64,000 bases of DNA from JALZKA01 sp963753385 (GCA_963753385.1 CAVWCC010000005.1:496001-560000); one strand, 5' to 3'. Shown: positions 1 through 9,047, numbered from the stretch's first letter. Notes: generated from the sequence alone by a model not told the origin. Made by a program: numbers and translations.

Positions 1-92
1 GTGCACAGGAATCGTGGCACATCGGAGCTTCGGGCGGCCGAATTCTTCGATTTCGCTAGGGTCGCGCAACAGCCCGAAATTCGAGGAGAGAG

Positions 93-626
93 ATGTCCGA
101 GAAGACGTTCGCGCAGGCCCTCAACGACCACATCCCGAAGGAGTTCGCCGCCCATCAGGCGTACCTCGCGGCAGCGATCTACTACGACGACCTGACGCTG
201 CCACAGCTCGCCTCCTTCTTCTACCGGCAGGCGCTCGAGGAGCGAAATCACGCGATGATGATCGTGAAGTACCTGCTCGACATCGACGCGGAGGTCACGA
301 TCCCCGGCGTCGCGGCGCCGAAGAACGGCTTCGCCGACATCGTCGAGCCGGTGCGCATGGCGCTCGACCAGGAGCGGAAGGTGACCGAGCAGTTCAACGA
401 GCTGACCGCGATCGCCCGCGCCGCCAACGACTTCCAGGGCGAGCAGTTCCTGCAGTGGTTCCTCAAGGAGCAGGTCGAGGAGGTCGCGCTGATGGATGAC
501 CTGCTCGACGTGATCGAGCGCGGCAAGGACCAGCCCCTCGAGATCGAGGAGTTCCTCGCCCGCGAGGGCTACGGCGACGAGGACAACGACCCGACCGCGC
601 CGCCGGTCGCCGGCGGCAGCCTCTAG
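93..626 (+). CDS. ftnA: Ferritin (non-haem, FtnA type)
   Basis: This 177-residue protein is a bacterial ferritin, which oxidises Fe(II) and stores the iron inside a 24-subunit cytoplasmic shell. All ferroxidase-centre residues fall at the same positions as in E. coli FtnA: E17, E50, H53, E94, Q127 and E130. Residue 52 is Asn, so the haem-ligating Met of bacterioferritin is missing. The start is chosen because GAGGAGAGAG lies directly upstream of the ATG. The acidic tail after residue 160 (GDEDNDP) is not part of the four-helix bundle. The 3' end overlaps the convergent NTF2-like gene by 4 bases. Family assignment is firm; the exact subtype rests on these motifs alone. Confidence 0.93.
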   Translation: MSEKTFAQALNDHIPKEFAAHQAYLAAAIYYDDLTLPQLASFFYRQALEERNHAMMIVKYLLDIDAEVTIPGVAAPKNGFADIVEPVRMALDQERKVTEQFNELTAIARAANDFQGEQFLQWFLKEQVEEVALMDDLLDVIERGKDQPLEIEEFLAREGYGDEDNDPTAPPVAGGSL

Positions 627-1126
627 GTCTCGCCCCGCCGGTCGGCGCGGAACCGGGCGAGCTCGGCGGCGGCGTTCGAGCGGACCTTCGAGCGCAGGAG
701 CGGCGTCCAGCCGAGCGCGAGCCCGGGCAGGCCGAGCGCCTGCCGCGACCAGGTCCAGAACGGGAAGTCGTCCTGCTGTTCCGCGATCAGGCCGTCGGCG
801 CCAAACCTGAAGTCCGAGCGGACGCGGTTCGTGACCTTCCGGCCGGTCTCGCCGAACGTGTACGTGGCGATCCAGCGCGCGGAGCCGGCCTGGGCATCCG
901 CCGTCGCCTCGGGCAGCTCGACCGAAAGGTCCGTCGCCCGCGCGGTGAGCATCCGCCACATGTCGCCCGGTTGCTCGCCGTGGAGGTCGGGAAACACGGG
1001 GTCGGCGAATGATGCATCGGGCGCATAGCACGCGGCCATCGCCTCGCCGTCGTGGCGGTCGAGGCCGTCGTAGAGGCGGCGGATCGTCGCCTCGTTTCGC
1101 TCGCCGTTCGCGGCGGTGTCGTCCAT
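623..1126 (-). CDS. NTF2-like / SnoaL-fold protein
   Basis: This 167-residue protein has the pattern of the nuclear transport factor 2 superfamily. It has an N-terminal helix (EATIRRLYDGLDRHDGEAM), then a strand with a polar pocket residue (YAPDASFADPVFPDLHG) and a beta-rich C-terminal half with several Trp (WIATYTFGE, FPFWTWS). Members are small-molecule binding proteins or enzymes with very different activities, so no substrate can be given. It lacks the MSQENVE start and AAGLSE end of the SnoaL array near 12-14 kb and belongs to another subfamily. It overlaps the ferritin stop codon by 4 bases and is convergent with it. Confidence 0.72.
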   Translation of the reverse strand: MDDTAANGERNEATIRRLYDGLDRHDGEAMAACYAPDASFADPVFPDLHGEQPGDMWRMLTARATDLSVELPEATADAQAGSARWIATYTFGETGRKVTNRVRSDFRFGADGLIAEQQDDFPFWTWSRQALGLPGLALGWTPLLRSKVRSNAAAELARFRADRRGET

Positions 1127-1188
1127 CGGGGCGCGAGCCTAATGCGAGGCCGCCCCGCAGTCCAGAGAATGGGGCTCGGAGGACACCC

Positions 1189-1974
1189 TCATTCGCCTCG
1201 CCAAACGGGCTCGCGGTCCTCGGTGAACGCCCTTGCCCCCTCCTCGGCGTCCACCGACGCCATCGCCCGGTCATACATCGGGATGCTGCCGGACCGCAGC
1301 GCCTCGAAGGCCTGCTCGACCGTCATCGTCTCGGTCGCCGAAGCGATCGCCTTCACGGCCCGCGTCGCAAGAGGTGCCGCGGCCTCGATCTCCGCTGCCA
1401 GCGCGCGCGTCTCGTCCATCAGTGCCTCGCGCGGTGCCAACCGGTTGACGATCCCCCGGCGCTCTGCCTCGGTGCCCGAGATCGCGCGGCCCGTGAGCAG
1501 GAGCTCCATCGCAAGCGCCCGGGGCATCCGCCGCAGCAGCCGGAAGATGCCGCCGGAGTCGGGCACCACGCCGAGCTTCACCTCGGGCAGCGAGAACCGG
1601 GCGTCCGGCGTCGCCACGATCAGATCGCACGCGAGCGCCAGCTCGAATCCGCCTCCGGCCGCGTAGCCGTTCACCGCCGCGATCACCGGCTTGTCGAGGT
1701 CGAAGAGCTCGGTCAGGCCGGCAAGTCCGCCCACGCCGAAGGCTTCCGAATCCCCCGGATCGCCCGCCGCGTATGCCTTCAGGTCCCAGCCGGCCGAAAA
1801 GAAGCGATCGCCGGCGCCGGTGACGATCGCGACGCGCAGCTTCGGGTCGTCCCGGAACGCAACGAACGCCTCGCCCATCGCCTGGCTCGTGGCCGAGTCG
1901 ATCGCGTTGGCCTTCGGCCGGTCGATCGTCAGCTCGAGCGTCGATCCGCGCCGCTCGATCCTGATCCCCTCCAT
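1189..1974 (-). CDS. caiD: Enoyl-CoA hydratase/isomerase, carnitinyl-CoA dehydratase-like (CaiD)
   Basis: This 261-residue crotonase-fold enzyme resembles E. coli CaiD along most of its length: the start with TIDRPKANAID, the FFSAGWDLKA segment, AGLTELFDLDKPVIAAVNGYA and the C-terminal EDREPVWRGE. The two glutamates used by hydratases of this fold are present at E111 (GGGFELALACD) and E131 (FSLPEVKLGVVPDSGG), and the oxyanion-hole residues are intact. CaiD reversibly dehydrates carnitinyl-CoA to crotonobetainyl-CoA. No caiA, caiB, caiC or carnitine transporter lies nearby, so the physiological substrate could be another acyl-CoA. The gene diverges from the EEP lipoprotein gene, leaving 59 bases for both promoters. 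Confidence 0.85.
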   Translation of the reverse strand: MEGIRIERRGSTLELTIDRPKANAIDSATSQAMGEAFVAFRDDPKLRVAIVTGAGDRFFSAGWDLKAYAAGDPGDSEAFGVGGLAGLTELFDLDKPVIAAVNGYAAGGGFELALACDLIVATPDARFSLPEVKLGVVPDSGGIFRLLRRMPRALAMELLLTGRAISGTEAERRGIVNRLAPREALMDETRALAAEIEAAAPLATRAVKAIASATETMTVEQAFEALRSGSIPMYDRAMASVDAEEGARAFTEDREPVWRGE

Positions 1975-2033
1975 GTTTGGACCCTACGCGACGCGGGTTA
2001 GGATGGGACGGCGCGACGGTCCAAGGAGGGCGG

Positions 2034-3011
2034 ATGCGAAAGCGACTCGGGGTGGCGTTGGCCGCGGCTGTGCTGGCCGCGGGGCCGGCGGCGTGCTCCT
2101 CGGACGACGGGGCCGCCGAGGAGACGTCGCTCACCGTGATGAGCTTCAACATCTGGGGCGGGGGCGCGAACGAGGACAAGCCGGTCGACGAGACCGTCGC
2201 GGCGATCCGGGCCGCGGACCCGGACATCGTCGGCATCCAGGAGACGCGGCTCGAGGGACCGGAGTGCACCGCCAGGCACTGCCCGCCCCTGGGCCCGAGC
2301 GTCGCGGAGGAGATCGCGGGCGCCCTCGGCTACGACCTCTACGAGCAGACCCAGGTGAACGACGCGCTCTGGGCGAACGCGGTCCTGAGCCGCCACGAGA
2401 TCGGCGAGGCGACCGCGAATGACCTCGGGGTCGAGATCGACGTCGACGGCCGGTCGGTATACGCCTTCAACATCCACCTCGACGACTCTCCCTACCAGCC
2501 GTACCAGCTCCTCGACATCCCGTACGGCGGGGCGCCGTTCATCGACACGGAGCCGGAGGCGATTCTGTTCGCCGAGCAGACAAGGGGCCCGGCGATTGAG
2601 CTGCTGCGCGAGGACCTGGCCGCGGCCGAAGGAGCTGACGCCGCCTTCGTTTTCGGCGACTTCAACGAGCCGTCGGGCCGCGATTGGAACGAGGCGGCGG
2701 TGGCCGCGGGCAACCAGCCAATCGCGGTCGATTGGCCCACCACCCGTGCCCTCGAGGACGAGGGCTTCGTGGACGCCTTCCGCGCGGCCAACCCGGACCC
2801 GGTGGCCAAGCCCGCCTTCACCTGGACGCCTTCCAGCGAGCCCACGGTCAAGTGGGACCACCACGATCGGATCGACTTCGTCCTGGCCCGCGCCGATGAC
2901 CTCGTCGTCGAGGAGGCCGCGATCGTCGGCGAGAAGCGGCCCGAGGCCGACATCGTTGTCCGCCCCTGGCCGTCGGACCACCGCGCGGTGGTGGCAACGG
3001 TCCGGTATTGA
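2034..3011 (+). CDS. Endonuclease/exonuclease/phosphatase (EEP) family lipoprotein
   Basis: This 325-residue protein has a signal peptide ending in GPAAC-SSDD, so C21 is probably lipidated, although Pro at -3 makes the lipobox weak. After it comes an EEP domain with the metal and catalytic motifs in order: VMSFNIWGG, VGIQETRL, VFGDFNEPS and WPSDHRAVVATV. EEP enzymes hydrolyse phosphodiesters in nucleic acids, phosphoinositides or sphingomyelin; an exported lipoprotein points to an extracellular substrate. The ATG at 2034 is preferred to the in-frame upstream ATG at 1977 because AAGGAGGG lies just before it and the signal peptide then starts at residue 1. The Rieske gene follows after 3 bases. 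Confidence 0.82.
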   Translation: MRKRLGVALAAAVLAAGPAACSSDDGAAEETSLTVMSFNIWGGGANEDKPVDETVAAIRAADPDIVGIQETRLEGPECTARHCPPLGPSVAEEIAGALGYDLYEQTQVNDALWANAVLSRHEIGEATANDLGVEIDVDGRSVYAFNIHLDDSPYQPYQLLDIPYGGAPFIDTEPEAILFAEQTRGPAIELLREDLAAAEGADAAFVFGDFNEPSGRDWNEAAVAAGNQPIAVDWPTTRALEDEGFVDAFRAANPDPVAKPAFTWTPSSEPTVKWDHHDRIDFVLARADDLVVEEAAIVGEKRPEADIVVRPWPSDHRAVVATVRY

Positions 3012-3014
3012 GCT

Positions 3015-3374
3015 GTGCTCGGGGACGTGATCAAGCGGACGAGGGACACGGGCGCCTTCGCCCTGCGGCTGGCGCTGGCGCCGGTGCGCCTGGTCACCGA
3101 CCGCGTGGCGATGCGCTTCGCCGGGCCGCTCGACGAGCTCGGCGCGGACGAGGGCCGGATCGTCGACGTGGACGGCGAGAAGGTCGCCGCCTACCGGGAC
3201 CCCGACGGCGAGCTCCACGCGGTCTCGCCGATCTGCACCCACCTGCGCTGCGTCGTCTCGTTCGACGCAGACGACCGCGAGTGGCGCTGCCCCTGCCACG
3301 GCTCACGCTTCGGAGTGGACGGCGAGGTGCTGAAGGGCCCGGCGCGGCGGCCGCTTGCCGCTAGGGACGTCTGA
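3015..3374 (+). CDS. Rieske [2Fe-2S] domain protein
   Basis: This 119-residue protein carries one complete Rieske centre: C74-T-H76 and C92-P-C-H95, with the GSRFG loop after it. The N-terminal 30 residues are basic and amphipathic (KRTRDTGAFALRLALAPVRLV). It may be a stand-alone ferredoxin-like electron carrier; no oxygenase or cytochrome partner lies next to it. The start is a GTG three bases after the EEP stop codon, which suggests co-transcription. The protein stops soon after the Rieske fold, so no catalytic domain is missing from view. The tRNA-Asp gene on the other strand begins immediately downstream. Confidence 0.88.
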   Translation: MLGDVIKRTRDTGAFALRLALAPVRLVTDRVAMRFAGPLDELGADEGRIVDVDGEKVAAYRDPDGELHAVSPICTHLRCVVSFDADDREWRCPCHGSRFGVDGEVLKGPARRPLAARDV

Positions 3375-3375
3375 A

Positions 3376-3449
<74 letters not shown>

Positions 3450-3495
3450 GGCGGGGATCGATTCTACGGACAGGCTTCCGATTAGGCTGGCGCGC

Positions 3496-4335
3496 ATGCG
3501 GCTGGTGACCTATCGAACCGATCGTGGCCCCCGGGCCGGGGTCCTCATCGGCGACGAGCGCGTAGTCGACGCCTGGGATGCGCTCGGGGGCGGCTGCGGG
3601 ACGATGCGGGGGCTGCTGAACGCGGATCGCCTCGCCGAGCTCGCCGAGGCGACAGCCGGCGCCGAGGGCGAGCCGCTCGCCGAGGACGGGCTCCTACCCC
3701 CGGTCCCGGACCCGGAGAAGATCATCTGCATCGGCCTCAACTACCGGGAGCACGCGGAGGAGACCAAGCAGGAGATCCCGAGCGTGCCGACGGTCTTCGG
3801 CAAGTTCCGGAACGCACTCGCCGCGCCGGGCGCGACCGTCGTGCTCCCGGCGGCCAGCGAGAAGGTCGACTACGAGGCCGAGATTTGCGTGGTGATCGGG
3901 CGCCGGATGAAGGATGTCGGCCCGGACGACGGGCTGGCCGGCGTCGCCGGATTCACGCTCATGAACGACCTCTCGGCCCGCGACCTCCAGCTCGCGACCA
4001 CGCAGTGGATCGCGGGCAAGACGTTCGACGGCGCCGCGCCGTGCGGTCCCGCGCTGGTCGCCGCCGACGAGGTGGCCCACGACGCGATCGAGTTCGAGCT
4101 GACCCTGAACGGCGAGCGGATGCAGGCGTCGGCGACCTCGGACCTGATTTTCGCGGTGCCCGAGCTGGTCGCGCACCTCTCCACGCTGATGACGCTCGAG
4201 CCGGGTGACCTGATCTCGACGGGCACGCCCTCGGGGGTGGGGATCGCACGGCAGCCGAGCGTGTGGCTCAAACCGGGCGACGTGATCGAGATCAGCTCGC
4301 CGCAGCTGGGCCTTTTGCGGACTCGCGTGGGCTGA
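3496..4335 (+). CDS. Fumarylacetoacetate hydrolase (FAH) family protein
   Basis: This 279-residue enzyme has the FAH fold: a short N-terminal domain, then ICIGLNYREHAEET, the metal-binding VDYEAEICVVIGR segment, GFTLMNDLSARDLQ and WIAGKTFDGAAPCGP. Members cleave C-C bonds in acylpyruvates or 2,4-diketoacids, or hydrate and decarboxylate 2-oxo-enoates, using Mg2+ or Mn2+ bound by Glu/Glu/Asp. The sequence best fits the acylpyruvase-like (FAHD1, YcgM) group, but the substrate cannot be fixed without aromatic-degradation neighbours, and there are none. Its last 44 bases overlap the 3' end of the convergent GGDEF-EAL gene. Confidence 0.87.
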   Translation: MRLVTYRTDRGPRAGVLIGDERVVDAWDALGGGCGTMRGLLNADRLAELAEATAGAEGEPLAEDGLLPPVPDPEKIICIGLNYREHAEETKQEIPSVPTVFGKFRNALAAPGATVVLPAASEKVDYEAEICVVIGRRMKDVGPDDGLAGVAGFTLMNDLSARDLQLATTQWIAGKTFDGAAPCGPALVAADEVAHDAIEFELTLNGERMQASATSDLIFAVPELVAHLSTLMTLEPGDLISTGTPSGVGIARQPSVWLKPGDVIEISSPQLGLLRTRVG

Positions 4336-6667
4336 GCCTGGGCTCGGGGACGTCGGCCGGAGCCGGTTTGCCCTCGTGCACCGGCCCGCCCAGGAGGCCG
4401 ACGTTTAGGATCAGCTCGTCGGCCTCGGCCGCCGGCACGGGCCTGCTGAGGAGAAAGCCCTGGCCGAGCTCGCAACCGAGCTCGAGCAGGCGCGCTGCCT
4501 GCTCGGGGCGCTCGATCCCCTCCGCCACCGCGCGCAGGTTGAACACGTCGGTCAGGTCGAGTACCGCGCGCAACACCGGCGGCTTCGGGTCCGGGTTCTC
4601 GATCTCGTCCACGAACGGCTTCGCGATCTTCAGGTTGTCGAGCGGCAATCGCTGCAGGTAGCGGAGCGAGGAATGGCCGGTGCCGAAGTCGTCGACCGCG
4701 ATCTCGATACCGAGCTCCTTGAGCTCGTCGAGCCGCCGGACGGCGTTGTCCAGGTCGTCCATCAGCGCGGTCTCGGTGACCTCCAGGGTCAGCCCGTCGG
4801 CAGGGAGCTGGGAGGTCTCGAGCGCCTCCGCCACCTGCGAGACCAGCCCGGGGCCACGGAGCTGGGTCGCTGACACGTTCACCCCGATCTGGATGCCCGG
4901 GAAAGCGGGATAGCGGGCGCGCCAGAGCGCGCCCTGATGGGCGGCCGCGTGGAGCACCCAGCGGCCGAGGTCGTCGATCGTGCCGCTCCGCTCGGCGAGC
5001 GGAATGAAGCGTCCGGGCGGAAGCAGCCCACGGGTCGGGTGCCGCCAACGGACCAGGGCCTCGAGCCCGGCGATCGCGCCCGTCCTGAGGCTGAAGATCG
5101 GCTGGTAGGCGAGGACGAGCTCGCCGCGCTCGATCGCGCCCTTCAGCTCGACCTCGAGCTCGAGCCGCTCCATGATCTCGGTATGCATCCCGGGCTCGAA
5201 CGCCTGGTAGCGGCCCTTGCCGTCGGCCTTCGCCCGGTACATCGCCAGGTCCGCGTCGCGGAGCAGGGTCTCGGCCTCGGAGCTGCCGAGCGCGATACCG
5301 ACGCTGCCGTTCAGCCAGACCTCACGCCCGGCGACGGTGAACGGCTGGGCGAGGGCCTCGAGGACGGAGTCGGCCGCCCGTGCGGTGTCGCCGGTGTCGC
5401 CCACCTCCTCCAGCAGGACCGCGAACTCGTCGCCGCCGAGCCGGGCAAGAGTGTCCGAGGGGCGCAGGCGGCCGGCGAGGCGCCCGGCAACCTGGACCAG
5501 CAGCGCATCCCCGACGCCGTGTCCGAGGCTGTCGTTGACGGTCTTGAAGTCGTCGAGGTCGACCACCAGGACGCCGACCGCGCTCGACGTCCGTTCGGCT
5601 CGGGTCAGCGCGTGCGACACGCGGTCGAGGAACAGGGCGCGATTCGGCATCCCCGTCAGGGAGTCGTGGAACGCCTCGTGCACGACGTCGTCGAGCGCCC
5701 GTGCGTGGTTGAGCGCGAGGCTCGTGTGCTCGGCGAGCGCCAGCAGGATCTGCTGATCGCGGGCCGGATACGCGCGGTTCGGATCGCGGGATGCGATCCC
5801 GAGGCTCCCGACGACCTCGGCGTGCTCGAAGACCGGCGCGGCCATCCCCGCGCGCAGTCCCTCGGTTGCCCACTCGCTGGGCAACCGGCGGACGATCGAC
5901 TCAGTGTGCTTGTCGACCACCACGAGCCGGCCCTCGCCGATCGCCTGCGCGCCGAGGCCCGGGGAGCCAGTCCGGCGCGCTGCGAGGAACTCCTGGCTGA
6001 CTCCCAGTGACGCCGCCACGCTGGTGCCGGCGCTCCCGGGGTCGCGCATGCGCAGCAAGCCGACCTCGTCGCCCAGCAGCTCGCAGGCCGCCTCCAGGAC
6101 CTGGTCGAAGATCTCGGGCAGCGCGCGCTGCGCGACGATCGAGCGCTGGATTCCGGTGATGCGCTCCAGCAGGACCTGCCGCTCGCGCAGGGCAACGAGC
6201 AGCTTCTCGTTCTCCCCGGCCTGGATCTCGGAGTCGGCGCGAAGCGCGCGCTCCGCCTCGAGCAGGCGCACGGTCCGCAACCCCAGGCACATGACCCGGC
6301 CGATTCCGCGCATGAGGTCGAGCTCCTCCGGGGCGAACGGCTCGCGTAGGCGAGTGAAGATCAGGGCGCTCCCGTCCAGTTCGTCAACCGGCGCTGCGAC
6401 GGCCTCCGCGTCGCCGCGCTCTGCGATCTCGATCGAGGACCGTTGGCCGGCGGCGACTTCGAGTAGCTGTGAGCTGCCGGCCACCTCGGCCGGCGGCCCG
6501 GTCGCCGCAAGCACGCGCTCCTCGTCGATCAGCGCCACGCCGTCGGCGTCGAGCATCTCCGCCGCCCGCTCGACCATTCGCGGAGCTGCGGAGCGCTCGT
6601 CGTCGAACGACGTCAGGAGCACAAGGAACTCGGCAAGCTGCTGCGCGGCCCCGTCGCCCCGTCCCAT
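4292..6667 (-). CDS. GAF-GGDEF-EAL cyclic-di-GMP signalling protein
   Basis: This 791-residue cytoplasmic protein has an N-terminal GAF-like region (about 10-140), a coiled segment, a second GAF domain (about 170-325), a GGDEF domain and an EAL domain. GGDEF is intact at 411-415, with the product-inhibition I-site RPSD at 402-405, so diguanylate cyclase activity and feedback control are plausible. EAL (536-538), EVTET (629-633), DDFGTG (659-664), K680 and AEG (715-717) are kept in the phosphodiesterase domain, but the usual KID reads KIA at 680-682. No membrane segment is seen, so it probably senses a cytoplasmic ligand through GAF. The ATG at 6667 follows GGAGGGA; the reading frame continues upstream but would run into the divergent CFA gene. 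Confidence 0.9.
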   Translation of the reverse strand: MGRGDGAAQQLAEFLVLLTSFDDERSAAPRMVERAAEMLDADGVALIDEERVLAATGPPAEVAGSSQLLEVAAGQRSSIEIAERGDAEAVAAPVDELDGSALIFTRLREPFAPEELDLMRGIGRVMCLGLRTVRLLEAERALRADSEIQAGENEKLLVALRERQVLLERITGIQRSIVAQRALPEIFDQVLEAACELLGDEVGLLRMRDPGSAGTSVAASLGVSQEFLAARRTGSPGLGAQAIGEGRLVVVDKHTESIVRRLPSEWATEGLRAGMAAPVFEHAEVVGSLGIASRDPNRAYPARDQQILLALAEHTSLALNHARALDDVVHEAFHDSLTGMPNRALFLDRVSHALTRAERTSSAVGVLVVDLDDFKTVNDSLGHGVGDALLVQVAGRLAGRLRPSDTLARLGGDEFAVLLEEVGDTGDTARAADSVLEALAQPFTVAGREVWLNGSVGIALGSSEAETLLRDADLAMYRAKADGKGRYQAFEPGMHTEIMERLELEVELKGAIERGELVLAYQPIFSLRTGAIAGLEALVRWRHPTRGLLPPGRFIPLAERSGTIDDLGRWVLHAAAHQGALWRARYPAFPGIQIGVNVSATQLRGPGLVSQVAEALETSQLPADGLTLEVTETALMDDLDNAVRRLDELKELGIEIAVDDFGTGHSSLRYLQRLPLDNLKIAKPFVDEIENPDPKPPVLRAVLDLTDVFNLRAVAEGIERPEQAARLLELGCELGQGFLLSRPVPAAEADELILNVGLLGGPVHEGKPAPADVPEPRLSPRESAKGPAAAS

Positions 6668-6773
6668 TCCCTCCACACCCGGAGCGTAGTCCTGTGCGTG
6701 GATACCTGCAAGTTGCAGGTTGATTTTGATGTCACGGACCCGGCAGCTCCCCTTACCATTCCCCAGAGCACGG

Positions 6774-8015
6774 ATGACGAAGCGGCTTAGCGATCGGATC
6801 GCCCGCAGGGCGGGGGTTGCCCTCCTCGGAAGGATCGGGGACGGGCGGCTCGAGTTGGTGGAGGACTCGGAGACACTCGCGTTCGGGCCGACCGGCTCGC
6901 CGCTTCGGGCCCGGGCGGAGGTCCGCGATTCTCGCGTCTGGACGCGCCTGTTGGCCGGCAGCAAGGGGTTCGGCGAGAGCTACGTCGAGGGCGAGTGGGA
7001 CAGCGACGACCCAGTGGCCGTCATCCGGGTCGTCGCCCGCAACGTCGGGCCCTTCGACCGGCTTCGCCGCCGGTTGCATCCGGTTCTCGGGCGCGCGGAG
7101 CGCCTCGCGCGGCTGGTGCCGCGGAACACGCGCGAAGGCGCGCGCGCCAACATCGCCGCCCACTACGACCTGGGCAACGAGCTGTTCGCATCGTTCCTCG
7201 ACGAGCGCCTCGTCTACTCGTCCGCCTGGTTCAAGCGGCCGGGCATGAGCCTCGACGACGCGCAGCTCGCGAAGCTGGAGCGGATCTGCGAGCGGCTCGA
7301 GCTTGGGCCCCGGGACCACATGCTGGAGATCGGCACCGGCTGGGGCGGGCTGGCGATCCACGCGGCAACCGAGTACGGGTGCCGGGTGACGACCACGACG
7401 ATCTCGCGCGAGCAGCGCGAGTTCGTGGCGCAACGGGTGCAGGAGCGTGGGCTCACGGACCGCGTGACCGTGCTCGAAAGCGACTATCGCGACCTCACCG
7501 GCACGTTCGACAAGCTCGCCTCCATCGAGATGATCGAGGCCGTTGGCTGGCAGTACTTCGAGACGTTCTTCCGCTCCTGTTCCGAGCGGCTGCGGCCCGG
7601 CGGGCTGATGCTGCTGCAGGCGATCGTGATCGACGACGCACTCTATGAGTGCGAGAAGGCATCGCGGAGCTTCGCCAACACGCACGTGTTCCCCGGTGGC
7701 TGCCTGCCGTCCGAGCGGCTGATCCTCGATCTGATCGCAAGCGAGACGGACATGCGCGCGGCGTGGTCCGACGACATCACCGACGACTACGCGGAGACGC
7801 TCCGCCTCTGGCGCGAGCGCTTCAACCGCGCCGCGCCGGCGCTGGAGCCCAAGGGCTACGACCGGCGCTTCCAGCGCCTGTGGAACATCTACCTCGCGTT
7901 CTCGGAGGCCGGGTTCCGCGAGCGCCGAATCCGAGATCTGCAGCTCTTGTTCGCGAAGCAACCCGCGAGCACCACCCGATCCCCGCGGATTGCGGCCGAG
8001 CCGGCAGTCGCCTGA
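6774..8015 (+). CDS. Cyclopropane-fatty-acyl-phospholipid synthase family methyltransferase
   Basis: This 413-residue protein has the CFA synthase architecture: an N-terminal lipid-binding region with GSKGFGESYVEGEW, the YDLGNELFASFLDERLVYSS motif and a Rossmann domain with LEIGTGWGG (184-192) for S-adenosylmethionine. CFA enzymes transfer a methylene to double bonds in membrane lipid acyl chains. The stretch LMLLQAIVID stands where E. coli Cfa has a His used in bicarbonate binding, so this belongs to the divergent CFA-like branch and its product may be a methyl-branched rather than a cyclopropane chain. The ATG at 6774 fits the family N-terminus; in-frame TTG (6720) and ATG (6729) codons upstream cannot be excluded, and no Shine-Dalgarno sequence decides between them. 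Confidence 0.86.
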   Translation: MTKRLSDRIARRAGVALLGRIGDGRLELVEDSETLAFGPTGSPLRARAEVRDSRVWTRLLAGSKGFGESYVEGEWDSDDPVAVIRVVARNVGPFDRLRRRLHPVLGRAERLARLVPRNTREGARANIAAHYDLGNELFASFLDERLVYSSAWFKRPGMSLDDAQLAKLERICERLELGPRDHMLEIGTGWGGLAIHAATEYGCRVTTTTISREQREFVAQRVQERGLTDRVTVLESDYRDLTGTFDKLASIEMIEAVGWQYFETFFRSCSERLRPGGLMLLQAIVIDDALYECEKASRSFANTHVFPGGCLPSERLILDLIASETDMRAAWSDDITDDYAETLRLWRERFNRAAPALEPKGYDRRFQRLWNIYLAFSEAGFRERRIRDLQLLFAKQPASTTRSPRIAAEPAVA

Positions 8016-8016
8016 C

Positions 8017-8799
8017 GTGGACCTGAGTCACGTCAGGGCGGGGAGTGGGCCGCCGCTTGTGCTCATTCACGGACTCGGCGGCAGCCTCGTCAACTGGGAG
8101 CCGGTGATCGACCTCGTGGCGGCCGAGCGCGATGTGATCGCCGTGGACATGCCGGGCTTCGGCGGCTCGGACGTCCTCCCTGAGAGCACAGAGCACACAC
8201 CCGCGGCGATGGGGCGGGCAATCACGGACCACGTCGCCTCGTTGGGCGTCGAGCGCCCGCACCTGGCGGGCAATTCACTTGGCGCCTGGGTGGCGCTCGA
8301 GATGGCGGCCGACGGAAATGCAGAGTCGGTCTGCGCGATCTCGCCCGCGGGGCTATGGCGCAACCCGCTCGGGCAACGGTCGTTCGACGCGCGAGCGCGC
8401 GGCAAGCGGCTGCGGCCGCTGGTGCTCGCCGCACTCCGCACGCGGCGCGGGCGGCGCGCGCTGATGCGCACCACCGTGGCGCGCCCGGAGTTGCTGACGG
8501 GCGACGAGGCCGTGCGCTGGGTCTCGGCCTGGCTCGATGCTCCCGGCTACGAAGACGCCAACCGGATGATGCGGACGCTCACCTTCGACCGGGCCGACCA
8601 GGTCGAGTGCCCGGTGACGATCGCGTGGGGCAGCGAGGACCGGCTGGTCCGTCCGCCGCGGCAGGAGCGGATGCCGCCACAGACCCGCTACCTCGTCGCG
8701 GAGGGGTGGGGGCACACGCCGACCCGCGACGACCCCGAGGGGGTCGCCCGGCTCCTGCTCGAGGCGAGCGCCGAGCCGGAGGTGGTTAGGGCGCCCTAA
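8017..8799 (+). CDS. Alpha/beta hydrolase
   Basis: This 260-residue alpha/beta hydrolase has the oxyanion motif VLIHGLGG (15-22), nucleophile S87 in GNSLG, acid D208 in WGSEDRL and base H233 in GWGHTP. A lid of about 80 residues rich in Arg (residues 115-190) separates the core strands. It resembles esterases and C-C hydrolases of the proline iminopeptidase/MhpC group, but the substrate is unknown. The GTG at 8017 begins one base after the CFA stop codon, so the two are probably translated from one message, perhaps in lipid metabolism. An in-frame TTG at 7990 would overlap the CFA gene. Confidence 0.85.
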   Translation: MDLSHVRAGSGPPLVLIHGLGGSLVNWEPVIDLVAAERDVIAVDMPGFGGSDVLPESTEHTPAAMGRAITDHVASLGVERPHLAGNSLGAWVALEMAADGNAESVCAISPAGLWRNPLGQRSFDARARGKRLRPLVLAALRTRRGRRALMRTTVARPELLTGDEAVRWVSAWLDAPGYEDANRMMRTLTFDRADQVECPVTIAWGSEDRLVRPPRQERMPPQTRYLVAEGWGHTPTRDDPEGVARLLLEASAEPEVVRAP

Positions 8800-8822
8800 C
8801 GAGTCTGCTACCTTGCGCCGCC

Positions 8823-9008
8823 GTGCCGAAGGGTCGCTCCGTCAAGGTCAAGAAGAAGTGCTGCAAGTCGGGTCCCCGCTGCAGGCGGTGCCCGGCCGCA
8901 CTGAGGAAGCTCGAGCGCCGCGGCCTCGCGACGCGGACCGCCAAGCGCCACTACGTCGTCTCGCTGGAGGCGACTAAGAAGGACTGGAAGGCCGCCCGAG
9001 CGCGCTGA
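8823..9008 (+). CDS. Small basic Cys-rich protein
   Basis: This 61-residue protein is about one third Lys and Arg and carries a cysteine cluster near the N-terminus, CCKSGPRCRRCP (residues 13-24), that could bind one zinc ion. I recall similar short proteins with CC-x5-RC-x2-CP in actinobacteria, but no function is known to me. The charge suggests nucleic-acid or ribosome association; this is inference. The start is a GTG 23 bases after the hydrolase stop, with no strong Shine-Dalgarno sequence. The final helix region (EATKKDWKAARAR) is basic. It could be translated from the upstream message. Confidence 0.7.
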   Translation: MPKGRSVKVKKKCCKSGPRCRRCPAALRKLERRGLATRTAKRHYVVSLEATKKDWKAARAR

Positions 9009-9047
9009 TCGCGCATAGGATCATCCTGTCTACGGAGGAGGGATCCG

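Noticed and set aside
93..626. Bacterioferritin instead of ferritin
   Set aside because: The haem-binding Met near position 52 is absent, and all FtnA ferroxidase residues match.
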